A DNA stretch of 64,000 bases. Source: Paenibacillus thalictri. Lineage in GTDB: Bacteria; Bacillota; Bacilli; Paenibacillales; NBRC-103111. The notes beneath the pieces were generated by a model that saw only the letters and a program-made list of their open reading frames with translations, did not search any database and was not told the origin of the DNA. Position numbers and translations under genes: made by a program. Shown in pieces: positions 1 to 8,579 of the stretch (position 1 is the first letter of the stretch; every line of letters starts with the position of its first letter). The stretch is taken from NCBI RefSeq assembly GCF_004307995.1, contig NZ_SIRE01000006.1, positions 1-64,000 of the forward strand. Reading direction: 5' to 3'.

Positions 1-1664
1 GCCGCTGCGCGGTACGCGGCCGCGTCCGGCAGCGCCGGCGCCAGCGGCGCGCTAGCGAGCGCGGCGAGCAGCCGCTCGCGGTACGCGGCGTCCTCGCGCG
101 CGAGCCGCTCGAGCTCGCGCACGGCGCCGAGCTGCGCCTCCAGCGCCGCGAGCCGCTGCTCCGCGCTGGCAGCGCCTTCGGCGAGCCGCTCTGCGGCCAG
201 CAAGCGCAGCTGCTCGATCGCTTCGTACGCGCGCTTGCGGTAAAGCGACTTCGCTTCCGCAGCGATGTCGCGGCTGTAATTCAGCGTATATTCGCCGGTA
301 AACCCGGCGGCCATGCTGACTTGATCGGCCAGCCATTGCGGAGTCAACTCGACTTGAATCGAATCCGCTGCGGCGATCGCCTCATCGGCGGGAAAGCCGT
401 TTTCTTCCCAGCGTTTTCTGACCGCGTCGCGAACGTGCCAGGCGATCTGCGTCCCTACTTTTTCGCTGAAATCGCGGTGCAGCGCCAGCAGCCTTTTTTC
501 GATCTCGGCTGCGGTTTGCGAAGCGCGCGAAAAGAAACCGACCTTGAAGCCCGGTTTCCGGCTTTGCAAGTAGTCATGCGCCAAATCCCGCGTCGGAGCC
601 GGGATGATATTGGCATTTTCAATGACGGCCAGCGCATCCTTGCGCATCGCCGCCTCCAGCTGCTCAGGAAGCGCCAGCAGCTCGTTCAGTTTGGCCCGCT
701 CTTTTTCAAACTCGGACTGCACCTCGTCAAGGCCTTCCTCCGCAAGCCGCTCCCGCAGCGCCGCCTTCACATCCGCTTGGCGTTCGGCCATCAGCTTGGC
801 ATGCTCCTCTACGAGATGAGCGGCCGACTGATGTACGCTGAACGCCGAAAGCTCCGGAGCGTGGGCGATCAGCTGCCGCAGCGTCCACAGCAAGCGATTC
901 CATTCATTATTAGGGTGCTCTTCCCGCTTCACCGACGTATATAACACGCCATCGGGTTCAATATGCCAGTTGCGGAACGCCTGCAGGGCGCTGTCGCGGT
1001 ACTCGTCGAAGGAAAGCTCCTGCTCCCGGTGCTTGTCGATCATATTGACGATCAAAAACAACGGCTTGCCGCGGTCCTTCATCTGCTTCGTAAAGGCAAA
1101 ATTAATTTCCGATTGGACATGATTGTAATCCATCACATAAAACACAACATCCGCCAAATGCAGCGCCGATTCGGTCGCCATATGATGCGCGTCGTCCGTC
1201 GAGTCGATACCCGGCGTATCCAACAGCACGGCATACTCAAGCAGCGGAATCGGATAGCGGATTTCCACCGCTTCAATCTCCGTGCCGTTTCGGGCGTATT
1301 CGCCCAACTGTTCCAATGGGATGGACTCCACAATGGCCTGCGCACCTGCCTGTACGGCATCCGTTTCAGCCAATCTGCGCGTAATTCTCGCCTCGGCAGC
1401 CCCATTGGTAATACTGACAATGTTGGCGCTTGTCGGAATCGGGCTCGACGGCAGCAGCGGATGACCGCACAATTTATTGATCATGCTGGATTTCCCCGCC
1501 GAAAAATGACCGCAAAACGCGATATACAATCGTTCATCCGCCGATTTATCGATCAACTGCTTTAATTTCCTTGCATTAACCGCATCGCCTGCGGCATCAA
1601 AAGCTGTTTTCAACTGCTCCAATGCTGTCGTTAAGTGTGTCCCTCGATCTGCAACGTTGTTCAT
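1..1664 (-). CDS. Dynamin-family GTPase (DynA/YpbR-like), 3' end outside window
   Basis: I read 554 residues in one open frame that runs off the left edge, so the C-terminal part is missing. The GTPase domain shows a P-loop GHFSAGKSS (about residues 52-60), a switch-I threonine in PTSAN (about 77-81), DTPG (149-152) and NMID (207-210). A long, strongly charged, Ala/Glu/Arg-rich helical region follows, as in bacterial dynamins. B. subtilis DynA is a double-length dynamin that fuses and protects membranes, and the window end hides whether this protein is also tandem. The start ATG follows GGGAGAG at a rather long spacing. A 14-bp palindrome lies about 53 bp upstream. The family call is firm; the subfamily is inference. 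Confidence 0.88.
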   Translation of the reverse strand, partial: MNNVADRGTHLTTALEQLKTAFDAAGDAVNARKLKQLIDKSADERLYIAFCGHFSAGKSSMINKLCGHPLLPSSPIPTSANIVSITNGAAEARITRRLAETDAVQAGAQAIVESIPLEQLGEYARNGTEIEAVEIRYPIPLLEYAVLLDTPGIDSTDDAHHMATESALHLADVVFYVMDYNHVQSEINFAFTKQMKDRGKPLFLIVNMIDKHREQELSFDEYRDSALQAFRNWHIEPDGVLYTSVKREEHPNNEWNRLLWTLRQLIAHAPELSAFSVHQSAAHLVEEHAKLMAERQADVKAALRERLAEEGLDEVQSEFEKERAKLNELLALPEQLEAAMRKDALAVIENANIIPAPTRDLAHDYLQSRKPGFKVGFFSRASQTAAEIEKRLLALHRDFSEKVGTQIAWHVRDAVRKRWEENGFPADEAIAAADSIQVELTPQWLADQVSMAAGFTGEYTLNYSRDIAAEAKSLYRKRAYEAIEQLRLLAAERLAEGAASAEQRLAALEAQLGAVRELERLAREDAAYRERLLAALASAPLAPALPDAAAYRAA

Positions 1665-1716
1665 GTTAACCGATTTCTCTCCCATTCCCCGGTGAATAAC
1701 AAAAGCTTCTATCGAA

Positions 1717-1730
1717 GCGGTTTAAACCGC
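1717..1730. promoter_or_regulatory. 14-bp perfect palindrome upstream of the dynamin gene
   Basis: GCGGTTTAAACCGC is a perfect dyad lying between the dynamin start and the terminator of the preceding gene. It could be an operator for the dynamin promoter, but no clear -35/-10 pair is visible around it. Confidence 0.25.
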
Positions 1731-1760
1731 CGCGCATCCCGCCTGGAATGCCTATTCATG

Positions 1761-1787
1761 AAAAAAAACCGAAGAAGCTTCGGTTTT
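1761..1787 (-). terminator. Intrinsic terminator after the small hypothetical gene
   Basis: A 10-bp stem AAAACCGAAG/CTTCGGTTTT with a 3-nt loop is followed, on the minus strand, by a run of T residues. It overlaps the stop codon of the gene at 1786-2058 and ends the nth transcript before the dynamin gene. Confidence 0.85.
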
Positions 1788-2058
1788 AGTGTATCATGCT
1801 TTTGCCTTCAGGTATAAATATTTCGAACACATTTTTATGCTGCAGGATCGTAATGTCCTTGCTTTTCAGCTTCATCACGACAACATCCGGCTTTAACTTC
1901 ATCCGGTCCAAATAACTTTCAGGAACTTCGCCCGAACCGTTGACCGTAACGCCTTCAACTTGCTTTTCCTCATTTTCGGCGATTGGCGTTGCAAGCACCT
2001 TTTCGTAAATATCGGAAAACACTTCAAAATCACTCGTATACACGGATATGCATTTCAT
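1786..2058 (-). CDS. Conserved hypothetical protein, 90 aa
   Basis: This is a small soluble protein with no signal peptide or membrane segment. It begins MKCISVYTSDFEVF and is rich in Val/Glu/Lys with alternating beta/alpha character. I do not recognise a domain that gives a function. It sits 32 bp downstream of nth on the same strand, and a strong terminator overlaps its stop codon, so it is probably the last gene of the nth transcript. The start ATG follows an AAGGATGGGAAAG purine stretch that can serve as ribosome binding site. Confidence 0.7.
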   Translation of the reverse strand: MKCISVYTSDFEVFSDIYEKVLATPIAENEEKQVEGVTVNGSGEVPESYLDRMKLKPDVVVMKLKSKDITILQHKNVFEIFIPEGKSMIH

Positions 2059-2090
2059 TTCTTTCCCATCCTTTGCTCATGTCTTATGTA

Positions 2091-2753
2091 CTATGGTTTA
2101 GATTTCCTACTGCCGCCGGTTTTCATACGCCGCTTTCCTTCCCGGCATATATCGAGCAGCGGACACACTTCGCATTGCGGGTTTTGAGCCTTGCAATGAT
2201 ATCTTCCGAAAAATATGAGCCTATGGTGAGTAAGCGTCCATTCATCTCGCGGCACTTTCTTCATCAGCTTTTTCTCGACTTCCAGCACTGAATCGTCCGG
2301 CCCTGCCAAGCCAAGCCGCTTGGCCACCCGTTCGACATGCGTGTCCACGGCAATAGCTGGGACGCCAAAAGCATTTGAAACGACCACATTGGCCGTTTTG
2401 CGCCCTACACCCGGCAGCTCGGTTAGCTGCTCATGAGATCGGGGAATTTCTCCCCCATGCTTGTCCAATAACAACTGGCATAATTTTTGAATATTGTTCG
2501 CCTTATTCCGGTAAAGCCCGATCCTGCGTATGTCCTGCTGCAGCTCCTCAAGCGGAACGGCTAAATAATCCTCGGGACACTTGTACTTTTGAAACAAGGA
2601 TGCCGTCACTTTATTGACAGTTTCGTCTGTACACTGCGCGGACAGCAGTACAGCGATAGTGAGCTCAAAAGGATTGGAATGATGTAACTCGCAATGAGCA
2701 TCCGGAAACATGCTCGCGATCGTATCGAGAATATGGCGTACCTTCTGATTCAT
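2091..2753 (-). CDS. nth: Endonuclease III, DNA glycosylase/AP lyase
   Basis: This bifunctional base-excision repair enzyme removes oxidised pyrimidines and cleaves the abasic site by beta-elimination. The 220-residue length is usual. The helix-hairpin-helix LPGVGRKTANVV (about 113-124) carries the catalytic Lys119, and VDTHV carries the catalytic Asp137. The C terminus has the [4Fe-4S] ligands C187-x6-C194-x2-C197-x5-C203. In B. subtilis nth lies right after dnaD; here some 20 kb of other genes separates them. A promoter-like TTGATT-17-TACACT lies about 45 bp upstream of the start. Confidence 0.96.
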   Translation of the reverse strand: MNQKVRHILDTIASMFPDAHCELHHSNPFELTIAVLLSAQCTDETVNKVTASLFQKYKCPEDYLAVPLEELQQDIRRIGLYRNKANNIQKLCQLLLDKHGGEIPRSHEQLTELPGVGRKTANVVVSNAFGVPAIAVDTHVERVAKRLGLAGPDDSVLEVEKKLMKKVPRDEWTLTHHRLIFFGRYHCKAQNPQCEVCPLLDICREGKRRMKTGGSRKSKP

Positions 2754-2797
2754 GCCTGTTAGAGAGCTCCTTCATGACATCTGATGTTACTATTCAA

Positions 2798-2826
2798 AGT
2801 GTAGCGAAAAGTGTCGATGGAATCAA
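2798..2826 (-). promoter_or_regulatory. Candidate sigma-A promoter of nth
   Basis: On the minus strand TTGATT and TACACT are separated by 17 bp, about 45 bp upstream of the nth ATG. Both hexamers match consensus at four positions. This places transcription start downstream of the structured element at 2914-3000, so that element is not in the nth leader if this promoter is the main one. Confidence 0.45.
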
Positions 2827-2913
2827 TGGCTGAATACGCTAAATTTACGAACATTTTATAAAATTATGTATGAAATTACTTTAAAAACACGGAAATAGGC
2901 CTAAAAGCAGAGC

Positions 2914-3000
2914 AGCACCCCTGTATCACCCCCGACTGGAGACCCAGGATGCTCTGATCCTGGATTCCAATGCGAATGACGGGATGTGACACCGAGGTGC
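2914..3000. other. 87-nt self-complementary element (possible structured RNA or small repeat)
   Basis: Nested complementarity is visible: outer stem GCACC (2914-2918) with GGTGC (2996-3000), then GTATCAC (2923-2929) with GTGACAC (2986-2992, one mismatch), CCC (2930-2932) with GGG (2981-2983), and an inner hairpin CCAGGAT/ATCCTGG (2944-2963) with loop GCTCTG. It lies between the stop of the SLH protein gene and the nth promoter. There is no strong U-tract on either strand. It does not match any riboswitch or the SRP RNA core that I know. It could be a 3'UTR structure, a small RNA or a dispersed repeat. Confidence 0.4.
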
Positions 3001-3027
3001 GAAACATAAAGCTATAAATGAACGATT

Positions 3028-5826
3028 TTATTGCTCAATCTCGACGATTTTATCGTCCAGCACGTATACAAACACTTCGTCGTTTTCTACAAACGCATTG
3101 GCCGTTACCGTTGCAGTACCTTTGTGCAGATACGCCTTTGCGAAGAAATTGTAGACCGTTTTATCGCCCGCCGCCGTTGATTTCAGGTTCAGCTGGTTCA
3201 GAATATAGTCAAAGCTAGCCACAACCCGCTTAGCGCCTGTTGCGATGTTAATAAGCGGTTTCTCGGTGCCGTCTTTAATAATTTCGATACGGTCGTTAAT
3301 TTTCAAATTGGTCAAAGCCGGCGATGTAATAAGACCGTTCTGCTTAATGGTGAAGTTTTGGCCGACCGGAATCACTTGTAATCCAAGATAATAATCCTGA
3401 ACGGTCACTGTCGATGCCGCGGTATTAATGGCGGTTACCTTGCCGCGGACCGTGTTTTGCAAAGTTACCGAATCCAACACGCTGCCGTTAAATGAAATTC
3501 TCACATATTCATCCAAAGCGATATCTTCAAATGCCGAGGTCGCCTGACCGGTTTTCACGATTTTAGTCCCGCTTGGAATTGTAATCGTGGAGAGCGCGCC
3601 GTTTTCATCTTTCACGCTGAGCTGGTGGTCCGTGCTGTTCTTGAACAACACTTTATACAACCCGGTTTTCTTGACTTGAATTTGGCTGATCAAATCTTGT
3701 GTATAGTTCAGCGTAACTTTAACCAAGTCGCCTACCTTCACGTCGGCAATCGTAGCCGAAGAGCCCTTGCCCCAAACGTCGAATCCGGCGCCGGAGTTCA
3801 GCTTGAAGCTGATGTTTTGCCCACTGGCGACTCTCACCGTCATTTCGTTCGGAATGGCGCTTGTATTGAGCTGAGTGATCGTGCCTTCGAGATCGTTGGC
3901 CAGCTGAATCGAAGTGATCTTATCTTTTGTTGCTCTCATATTGACCCTTTTGCCTTTGGTAAACATCGTATAGAAGCCGTTGTCAAACGGAATGGTCGCT
4001 TCGTTCAAGCGGATCGCCGTCGTATCGGTCATCTTGTAAGCGCCGACCGTACCGTTGTCCTGTTGAATCATCAGCGTTTTGCTGTCGGCGTCATTGATCA
4101 AGATGGTCGCAAACAGGATGCTGTTGACCGTACGGTTGGTGACCGTGACCTTAACGACCTTGTCGTTCAGCAATTCGAGACTGACAATGTCGCCTTCCTC
4201 CAGATCGTAAAGTCCGGCTGTAGACAGCCCTTCGATGGCGACAACCGCATTATCCGCAATGTAATAAGCCCCCAGCGCATTGCCGGCTTTGTTAATCAAC
4301 ATATTCGTTTTATCGCTGCTGACGCTTTTTAATGTGCCTTGCACCGATGTCGTATAGTCGGCGGCTTTTCTGATCGTGACTGAAGCCACTTCATTGTTCA
4401 CAATTTCATATCCGACAACATCGCCGGTGCGCAGCTTGTTGAAATCGCCAAAGCTGCCGTCCGGGTTGTATATGGCGATTCGGCTGGAGATAGCAAAAGA
4501 TTCCGATTTCCCCGTAGAATCCGTGAAAGCCATCTTGCCGGAATCATCTTTCGGCGAAGTAATCGTTCCTTCCGCTTTTTTGTTGATCGGCACTTCTTTT
4601 ACAACGATTTGCGATACTTTTGCATTTTTGACGATTTTGCTTTTCTTGAGCTGAATCACGCTGCCGACAGGGATGGAGCCGATGCTTAAGCCCTTGCCGT
4701 CCTTATCGGTTACCGAAACAGTCGGCGACAGCTCCATATATTTTTTGGAGCCGTTTTGTGTGAAAGCAACCGCCATTTGCTCCAGAAAAATATCGGTGAG
4801 TGTTCCTTCCGAGACGTCCATATGCTCTTCATCGCTCGTAATTTCTATGTAATACGCAGTGCCTTGCGAACCCACGACATAAACCTCGTAAGTTTGTTTG
4901 ATATCGGACATCGTCACTTTGCTGTCGTTTTTCCCGTTAAACACCACTGTGTCGGACGATATCGCATAATCAGCCGTTTGACCCTTGTCGTTGATCACCG
5001 TTATTTTTCTGTCCGAAATTTCGGCGGCATAACCAATCATGACGCGATTCGAGCGAGTGGTCAAATAATTGTCCCCGCGGCTCAAGAAAGTAGCCATCTG
5101 CGCGCGTGTGACCGAGTCCTTAGGTCCAAAACTATAATCGTCGATACCGTTGACGATTTTCAGCACGTAAGCTTCGTTAATGTATCCGAGCGCCCATGAC
5201 GAGAAGTCCTTTGCATCCTTAAACGAAGACGGAATCATCGATACCTGCTTGGCTTCGGATTCCTTGCCGATGGCGCGGATGACGATTTTGGTTACCCATT
5301 CGCGGGTCGCTTCCCGTGAACCCCAGGCCGTTTTTGATTGCGCTGAACCGCTGTCGACTTCTTCCGAAGGAAGTAGCAGCCCTTTGTCGATCGCCAAAGC
5401 GATATAAGGTCTGGCATACTGGTCTGCGGTTACCGGCAGCGTAAAGTCGGTTTTCTTCACTTCGCTTTCAAGGCCCATCATCCGGATCGCCATAATGATC
5501 GCATCTTGCTGGGTTACTTTATTGTCCGGCCGAAATTCGTTTCTTTCAAATCCTTCGATAATGCCAAGCGCAGCCAGTTTCGTAATCGGCTTGGTGTACC
5601 ATGTATTGGCCTGTACGTCGGAGAAAGTCGTTCTGACAAACCCCGAGGAGCTGAGACCGGAGTTTAGAGATGTGCTTGTGGAAGACGACGTGCTAGTCGA
5701 CGACGATGTCCCCGTCGACGTACCGGTCGTTGTATCGGCGGCAAATGCCGCCGTGCTTCCAAAGGTCATGGTTAATGCAAGCAGTGCAGAGATCGCCGTG
5801 TATCTCGTTTTTAGTATTTTCTTCAT
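3028..5826 (-). CDS. S-layer homology (SLH) domain surface protein
   Basis: This secreted 932-residue protein is probably anchored to pyruvylated cell-wall polymer. The chosen start reads MKKILKTRYT and follows GGAGAGGAG at 7 nt; an ATG 18 bp upstream would place that ribosome site inside the coding region. The signal peptide ends near AAFA-AD. A Thr/Ser/Gly-rich linker follows. Three SLH repeats come next, starting near FSDVQANTWY, TADQYARPYI and FKDAKDFSSW (roughly residues 65-260). The remaining 670 or so residues are beta-rich repeats with recurrent GDxV/IxV segments and no catalytic motif I can name. It is transcribed alone or with gerMN upstream, from which it is separated by 71 bp. Confidence 0.9.
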   Translation of the reverse strand: MKKILKTRYTAISALLALTMTFGSTAAFAADTTTGTSTGTSSSTSTSSSTSTSLNSGLSSSGFVRTTFSDVQANTWYTKPITKLAALGIIEGFERNEFRPDNKVTQQDAIIMAIRMMGLESEVKKTDFTLPVTADQYARPYIALAIDKGLLLPSEEVDSGSAQSKTAWGSREATREWVTKIVIRAIGKESEAKQVSMIPSSFKDAKDFSSWALGYINEAYVLKIVNGIDDYSFGPKDSVTRAQMATFLSRGDNYLTTRSNRVMIGYAAEISDRKITVINDKGQTADYAISSDTVVFNGKNDSKVTMSDIKQTYEVYVVGSQGTAYYIEITSDEEHMDVSEGTLTDIFLEQMAVAFTQNGSKKYMELSPTVSVTDKDGKGLSIGSIPVGSVIQLKKSKIVKNAKVSQIVVKEVPINKKAEGTITSPKDDSGKMAFTDSTGKSESFAISSRIAIYNPDGSFGDFNKLRTGDVVGYEIVNNEVASVTIRKAADYTTSVQGTLKSVSSDKTNMLINKAGNALGAYYIADNAVVAIEGLSTAGLYDLEEGDIVSLELLNDKVVKVTVTNRTVNSILFATILINDADSKTLMIQQDNGTVGAYKMTDTTAIRLNEATIPFDNGFYTMFTKGKRVNMRATKDKITSIQLANDLEGTITQLNTSAIPNEMTVRVASGQNISFKLNSGAGFDVWGKGSSATIADVKVGDLVKVTLNYTQDLISQIQVKKTGLYKVLFKNSTDHQLSVKDENGALSTITIPSGTKIVKTGQATSAFEDIALDEYVRISFNGSVLDSVTLQNTVRGKVTAINTAASTVTVQDYYLGLQVIPVGQNFTIKQNGLITSPALTNLKINDRIEIIKDGTEKPLINIATGAKRVVASFDYILNQLNLKSTAAGDKTVYNFFAKAYLHKGTATVTANAFVENDEVFVYVLDDKIVEIEQ

Positions 5827-5897
5827 GAAATTGCTCCTCTCCAAGCATCATATTCATTTTTCAAAGATAGATTCATAGATTCCATGCCGCAAAAATA

Positions 5898-6443
5898 CTA
5901 GGACCTCTTCAAAGGATGCGGCAGCTCGAGATGACCCATCAGACTATCCGGCTTTTTGCCGTCGACGAGCAGCTCAATACTGTCGATTTCCTTAAATTGA
6001 AACAGCGTTTTTTGGATTGCTTGCAGCACAAGCTCTTCCCCGGAAGCTCCAAGCTGGGCATCCTGGCTCACATGAAGATCCACCGTCAAGGAGTTACCGG
6101 CAAGAACAGCCGACTTCACGTCGATGCCCTGACAGAGCGCCACCGCTTTACCGGCGGGCTGTGCCGACAGCGCTTTGAGCGCAGCCGCATACTTGTCTTG
6201 TTCCTGTTTGTACGTTACGGAAACATCTTGTTCGACCAGCTTTTGACCGTCTTCGTCACCGAAGTAAGCTTTTACCGTCGACTTGATCTCGGCAGAAGGC
6301 TTTACCGTCCCCGAGTCCGTTGCAGCAGCGGCCGGAACTTTCACCGGCGATAAACCTTGACCGGGTTCCTTCGTCATTCCGCATCCGCTGATCGCAGCGC
6401 ATACGCTTACCCCTATGAGCAAGACCGTTAATTTTTTATGCAT
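5898..6443 (-). CDS. GerMN-domain lipoprotein
   Basis: The 181-residue protein has a lipoprotein signal: MHKKLTVLLIGVSVCAA followed by lipobox ISGC, so Cys21 would be lipidated. The rest is one GerMN domain of the type found in B. subtilis GerM, needed for sporulation and germination, and in LpqB-like proteins. It is probably exposed on the outer face of the membrane. The ribosome site AGGAGGT belongs to a repeated hairpin element just upstream that also precedes proA. It lies 174 bp downstream of the cell-wall amidase gene, a reasonable functional neighbour. Confidence 0.85.
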   Translation of the reverse strand: MHKKLTVLLIGVSVCAAISGCGMTKEPGQGLSPVKVPAAAATDSGTVKPSAEIKSTVKAYFGDEDGQKLVEQDVSVTYKQEQDKYAAALKALSAQPAGKAVALCQGIDVKSAVLAGNSLTVDLHVSQDAQLGASGEELVLQAIQKTLFQFKEIDSIELLVDGKKPDSLMGHLELPHPLKRS

Positions 6444-6450
6444 CGTGTTA

Positions 6451-6529
6451 CCTCCTAAGAACTTTGCGAAGCAAAATTCTCTACGTAAGCATTACTGAAC
6501 TTTGCGAAGCAAAATTCTCTACGTAAGCA
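6451..6529 (-). repeat. Tandem hairpin repeat ending in the gerMN Shine-Dalgarno
   Basis: Two identical 33-nt copies (6459-6491 and 6497-6529, period 38) each read, on the minus strand, GCTTACGTAGA followed by a hairpin GAATTTTGC-TTC-GCAAAGTTC. The copy next to the gene runs straight into TTCTTAGGAGGTAAC, which contains the ribosome site. A degenerate third copy (GAATTTTGCTCCGCA) is visible near 6550-6570. The same unit and the same 15-nt end occur before proA at 19103-19186. Confidence 0.8.
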
Positions 6530-6617
6530 ACTCTTTTCGTCGAATGTCTGGCCTATGCGGAGCAAAATTCATCATACTTCGGCGCCGCAATAATGCAAAC
6601 GCCGTAAATCGCTTATG

Positions 6618-8291
6618 TTACTTCTGGATGTTGTTTAAAGTCTCTTTGATGGCAGCAACGATCGCTGCAGCTACTTTATCTTGAAATGCATCCTGATACA
6701 TAAGAGCTTCTTCATCTTTATTGGACAAATAGCCAACCTCCAGAAGCACCGCCGGCATTGTCGTATTTTTCGTGACGTAGAGGTCGTTCACCCGCACATT
6801 GCGGTCAACAAAACCGTTGGCCGCCAGAACTGCACGGTGAATCGCATTCGCGAAAGGCAAGCTTTCCTTTCTAGTATAATACGTTTCTGTGCCGCGGATA
6901 GTTGCATTTGTAAACTTGTTGCCGTGGATAGATAAAAACAGGTCCACATCCGCATTATTAGCTATCGCCACCCGTTCCGACAGCTCCAGGAACGTATCAT
7001 CCTTGCGTGTGGTGATCACTTCGAGATCGGGTTCCTTCTCCAGCAGGGCTACTACTTTAAGCACCATCGACAAGTTAAAATCTTTCTCGTATTTACCGGT
7101 TACCGATACAGCGCCGCTGTCCTTATCGCCATGACCCGCGTCGATAACGATCTTATTCTTGGCCGGCGGCTTGAGCTGAAATGTGAGCAAATTCTTTTGC
7201 TTGGAATCTACGATCTTGAGATCTGCTTTTTTCTTTAAATCTATTATTATTCTAACGATAGAAGGGTCACTTGAAAATAGCGAATAGCGAATTTTTTGTA
7301 CAGACGGATGATTTACCTGAATTTCCGCTTGTCCGTCGGCGTTTAATTTGAGCGCCGGATCCAATTTCGCATTAGGCAAATCAACGACAATCCGGTCCGG
7401 TCCGCCCAGTTTGGTAATGTTTGGTTTCGGATCATCCCCTGAAGTTTTTAATGTCAACTGCTCTCCGGCAAAAGAAATCGACTGTACGATAGCCGGAGGT
7501 TTGTCCGGTTTGGCGGTTGGCTGAGGGCCAATCCCTTTGCCTGACGTATCCGTTGCCGTTTTGCCGTTGTCCGGTTGAGTCTTCACCGCGGTATCCGTCT
7601 GGCTTTTGCCGCTACCGGCAGGCGTTTGTGTTTTTCCGTCCGAATTGGCTGGGACGGAACTGTTTTTCCCGGGATCCGTTGCAGGCGTCTTATCTGCCGG
7701 TTGAGCGGACTGTCCGGGGCCAATGGTCTGAAGTCCTGAATTTGACACAAGCTCCAGGCTTCCGTTTGGATTGCCTGCATTTGCATTTGTGTTTCCCGTT
7801 GCATTTCCGCTTGCGTTTGTGTTTCCCGTTGTGTTGCCGGGTACACTCACGCTTCCGCCTTCTACAGCCTTAAACAACAATACCGACCGCTTCAAATCGT
7901 CCCATATGACCTTCACACCAAGCTGCTCGCTTACAAACCGCAGCGGCAGCATCGTATTGCCTTCGACAATGGCCGGAGGGATCTCCATAGCAACCTGCGC
8001 ATTGTTGACCAGCGCGTCCGTCTGATCGATCCGCAGCTGAATATTGACTTTATCCTTATCGATCGTCACCTTGCGTGCTGCGTTATCCCATTGTACCTTG
8101 GCCCCCAGCTCCTCGGCAATAATCCGCACAGGCACGACGGTGTTGTCCTTCACGATCCGCGGAGCTACCTCCGAAACAAGCTGTTTGCCGTTCAAGAAAA
8201 GCGAAATCGGCTGAACCGCGGCTTCCGCCGCGACAGGAAACGAGAGTAAAGCGACAAATAACAATGCAAGCAATAACGATAAAGACCTCAT
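6618..8291 (-). CDS. N-acetylmuramoyl-L-alanine amidase with copper-amine-oxidase-N and AMIN domains
   Basis: This exported cell-wall hydrolase has 557 residues. A signal peptide (cleavage near AAEA) is followed by a copper amine oxidase N-type stalk domain (about 27-140; paired repeats around PVRIIAEELG and PLRFVSEQLG), a Gly/Asn/Thr/Pro-rich linker, an AMIN domain (about 268-370) and a C-terminal amidase_3 domain. The amidase domain keeps the zinc ligands in IDAGHG and SIHGN and the catalytic glutamate in LLEVGYL. It should cleave the bond between muramic acid and the stem peptide. The linker DNA contains an imperfect tandem repeat near 7780-7850. The start follows AGAGGTGC at 4-5 nt. The 288 bp upstream hold no gene. 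Confidence 0.93.
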   Translation of the reverse strand: MRSLSLLLALLFVALLSFPVAAEAAVQPISLFLNGKQLVSEVAPRIVKDNTVVPVRIIAEELGAKVQWDNAARKVTIDKDKVNIQLRIDQTDALVNNAQVAMEIPPAIVEGNTMLPLRFVSEQLGVKVIWDDLKRSVLLFKAVEGGSVSVPGNTTGNTNASGNATGNTNANAGNPNGSLELVSNSGLQTIGPGQSAQPADKTPATDPGKNSSVPANSDGKTQTPAGSGKSQTDTAVKTQPDNGKTATDTSGKGIGPQPTAKPDKPPAIVQSISFAGEQLTLKTSGDDPKPNITKLGGPDRIVVDLPNAKLDPALKLNADGQAEIQVNHPSVQKIRYSLFSSDPSIVRIIIDLKKKADLKIVDSKQKNLLTFQLKPPAKNKIVIDAGHGDKDSGAVSVTGKYEKDFNLSMVLKVVALLEKEPDLEVITTRKDDTFLELSERVAIANNADVDLFLSIHGNKFTNATIRGTETYYTRKESLPFANAIHRAVLAANGFVDRNVRVNDLYVTKNTTMPAVLLEVGYLSNKDEEALMYQDAFQDKVAAAIVAAIKETLNNIQK

Positions 8292-8532
8292 ACAGCACCT
8301 CTATTATGTAAAATTTTGCGAGCGATTAATGGAAGAATTCGACGCGAACCTTCTGCAAACCTATAAATAGCAACATTTTCCGATATCCTATTAGACCGAA
8401 ATAATCCGAAAAAGTTGCGAGATTCACAGTATTTTGTCATATTTATCCGCTGCTTGCATAGGGCTGCCTTGTGATTGGCGCAAAAATAACGCTAATTCCC
8501 AATAAAATTAGCGGCGCCCATCTCCAATAAAA

Positions 8533-8560
8533 GCAAAAAAGCCGCCCCGGAAGGGACGGC
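8533..8560 (-). terminator. Intrinsic terminator of leuCD
   Basis: On the minus strand GCCGTCCC-TTCC-GGGGCGGC is followed by six T residues, 20 bp after the leuD stop codon. Confidence 0.9.
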
Positions 8561-8579
8561 CACTAGCGCTTCAGGTGTA

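Noticed and set aside
3625..4332. 235-codon plus-strand frame
   Set aside because: Antisense to the SLH protein, which has a signal peptide, SLH repeats and a proper ribosome site.
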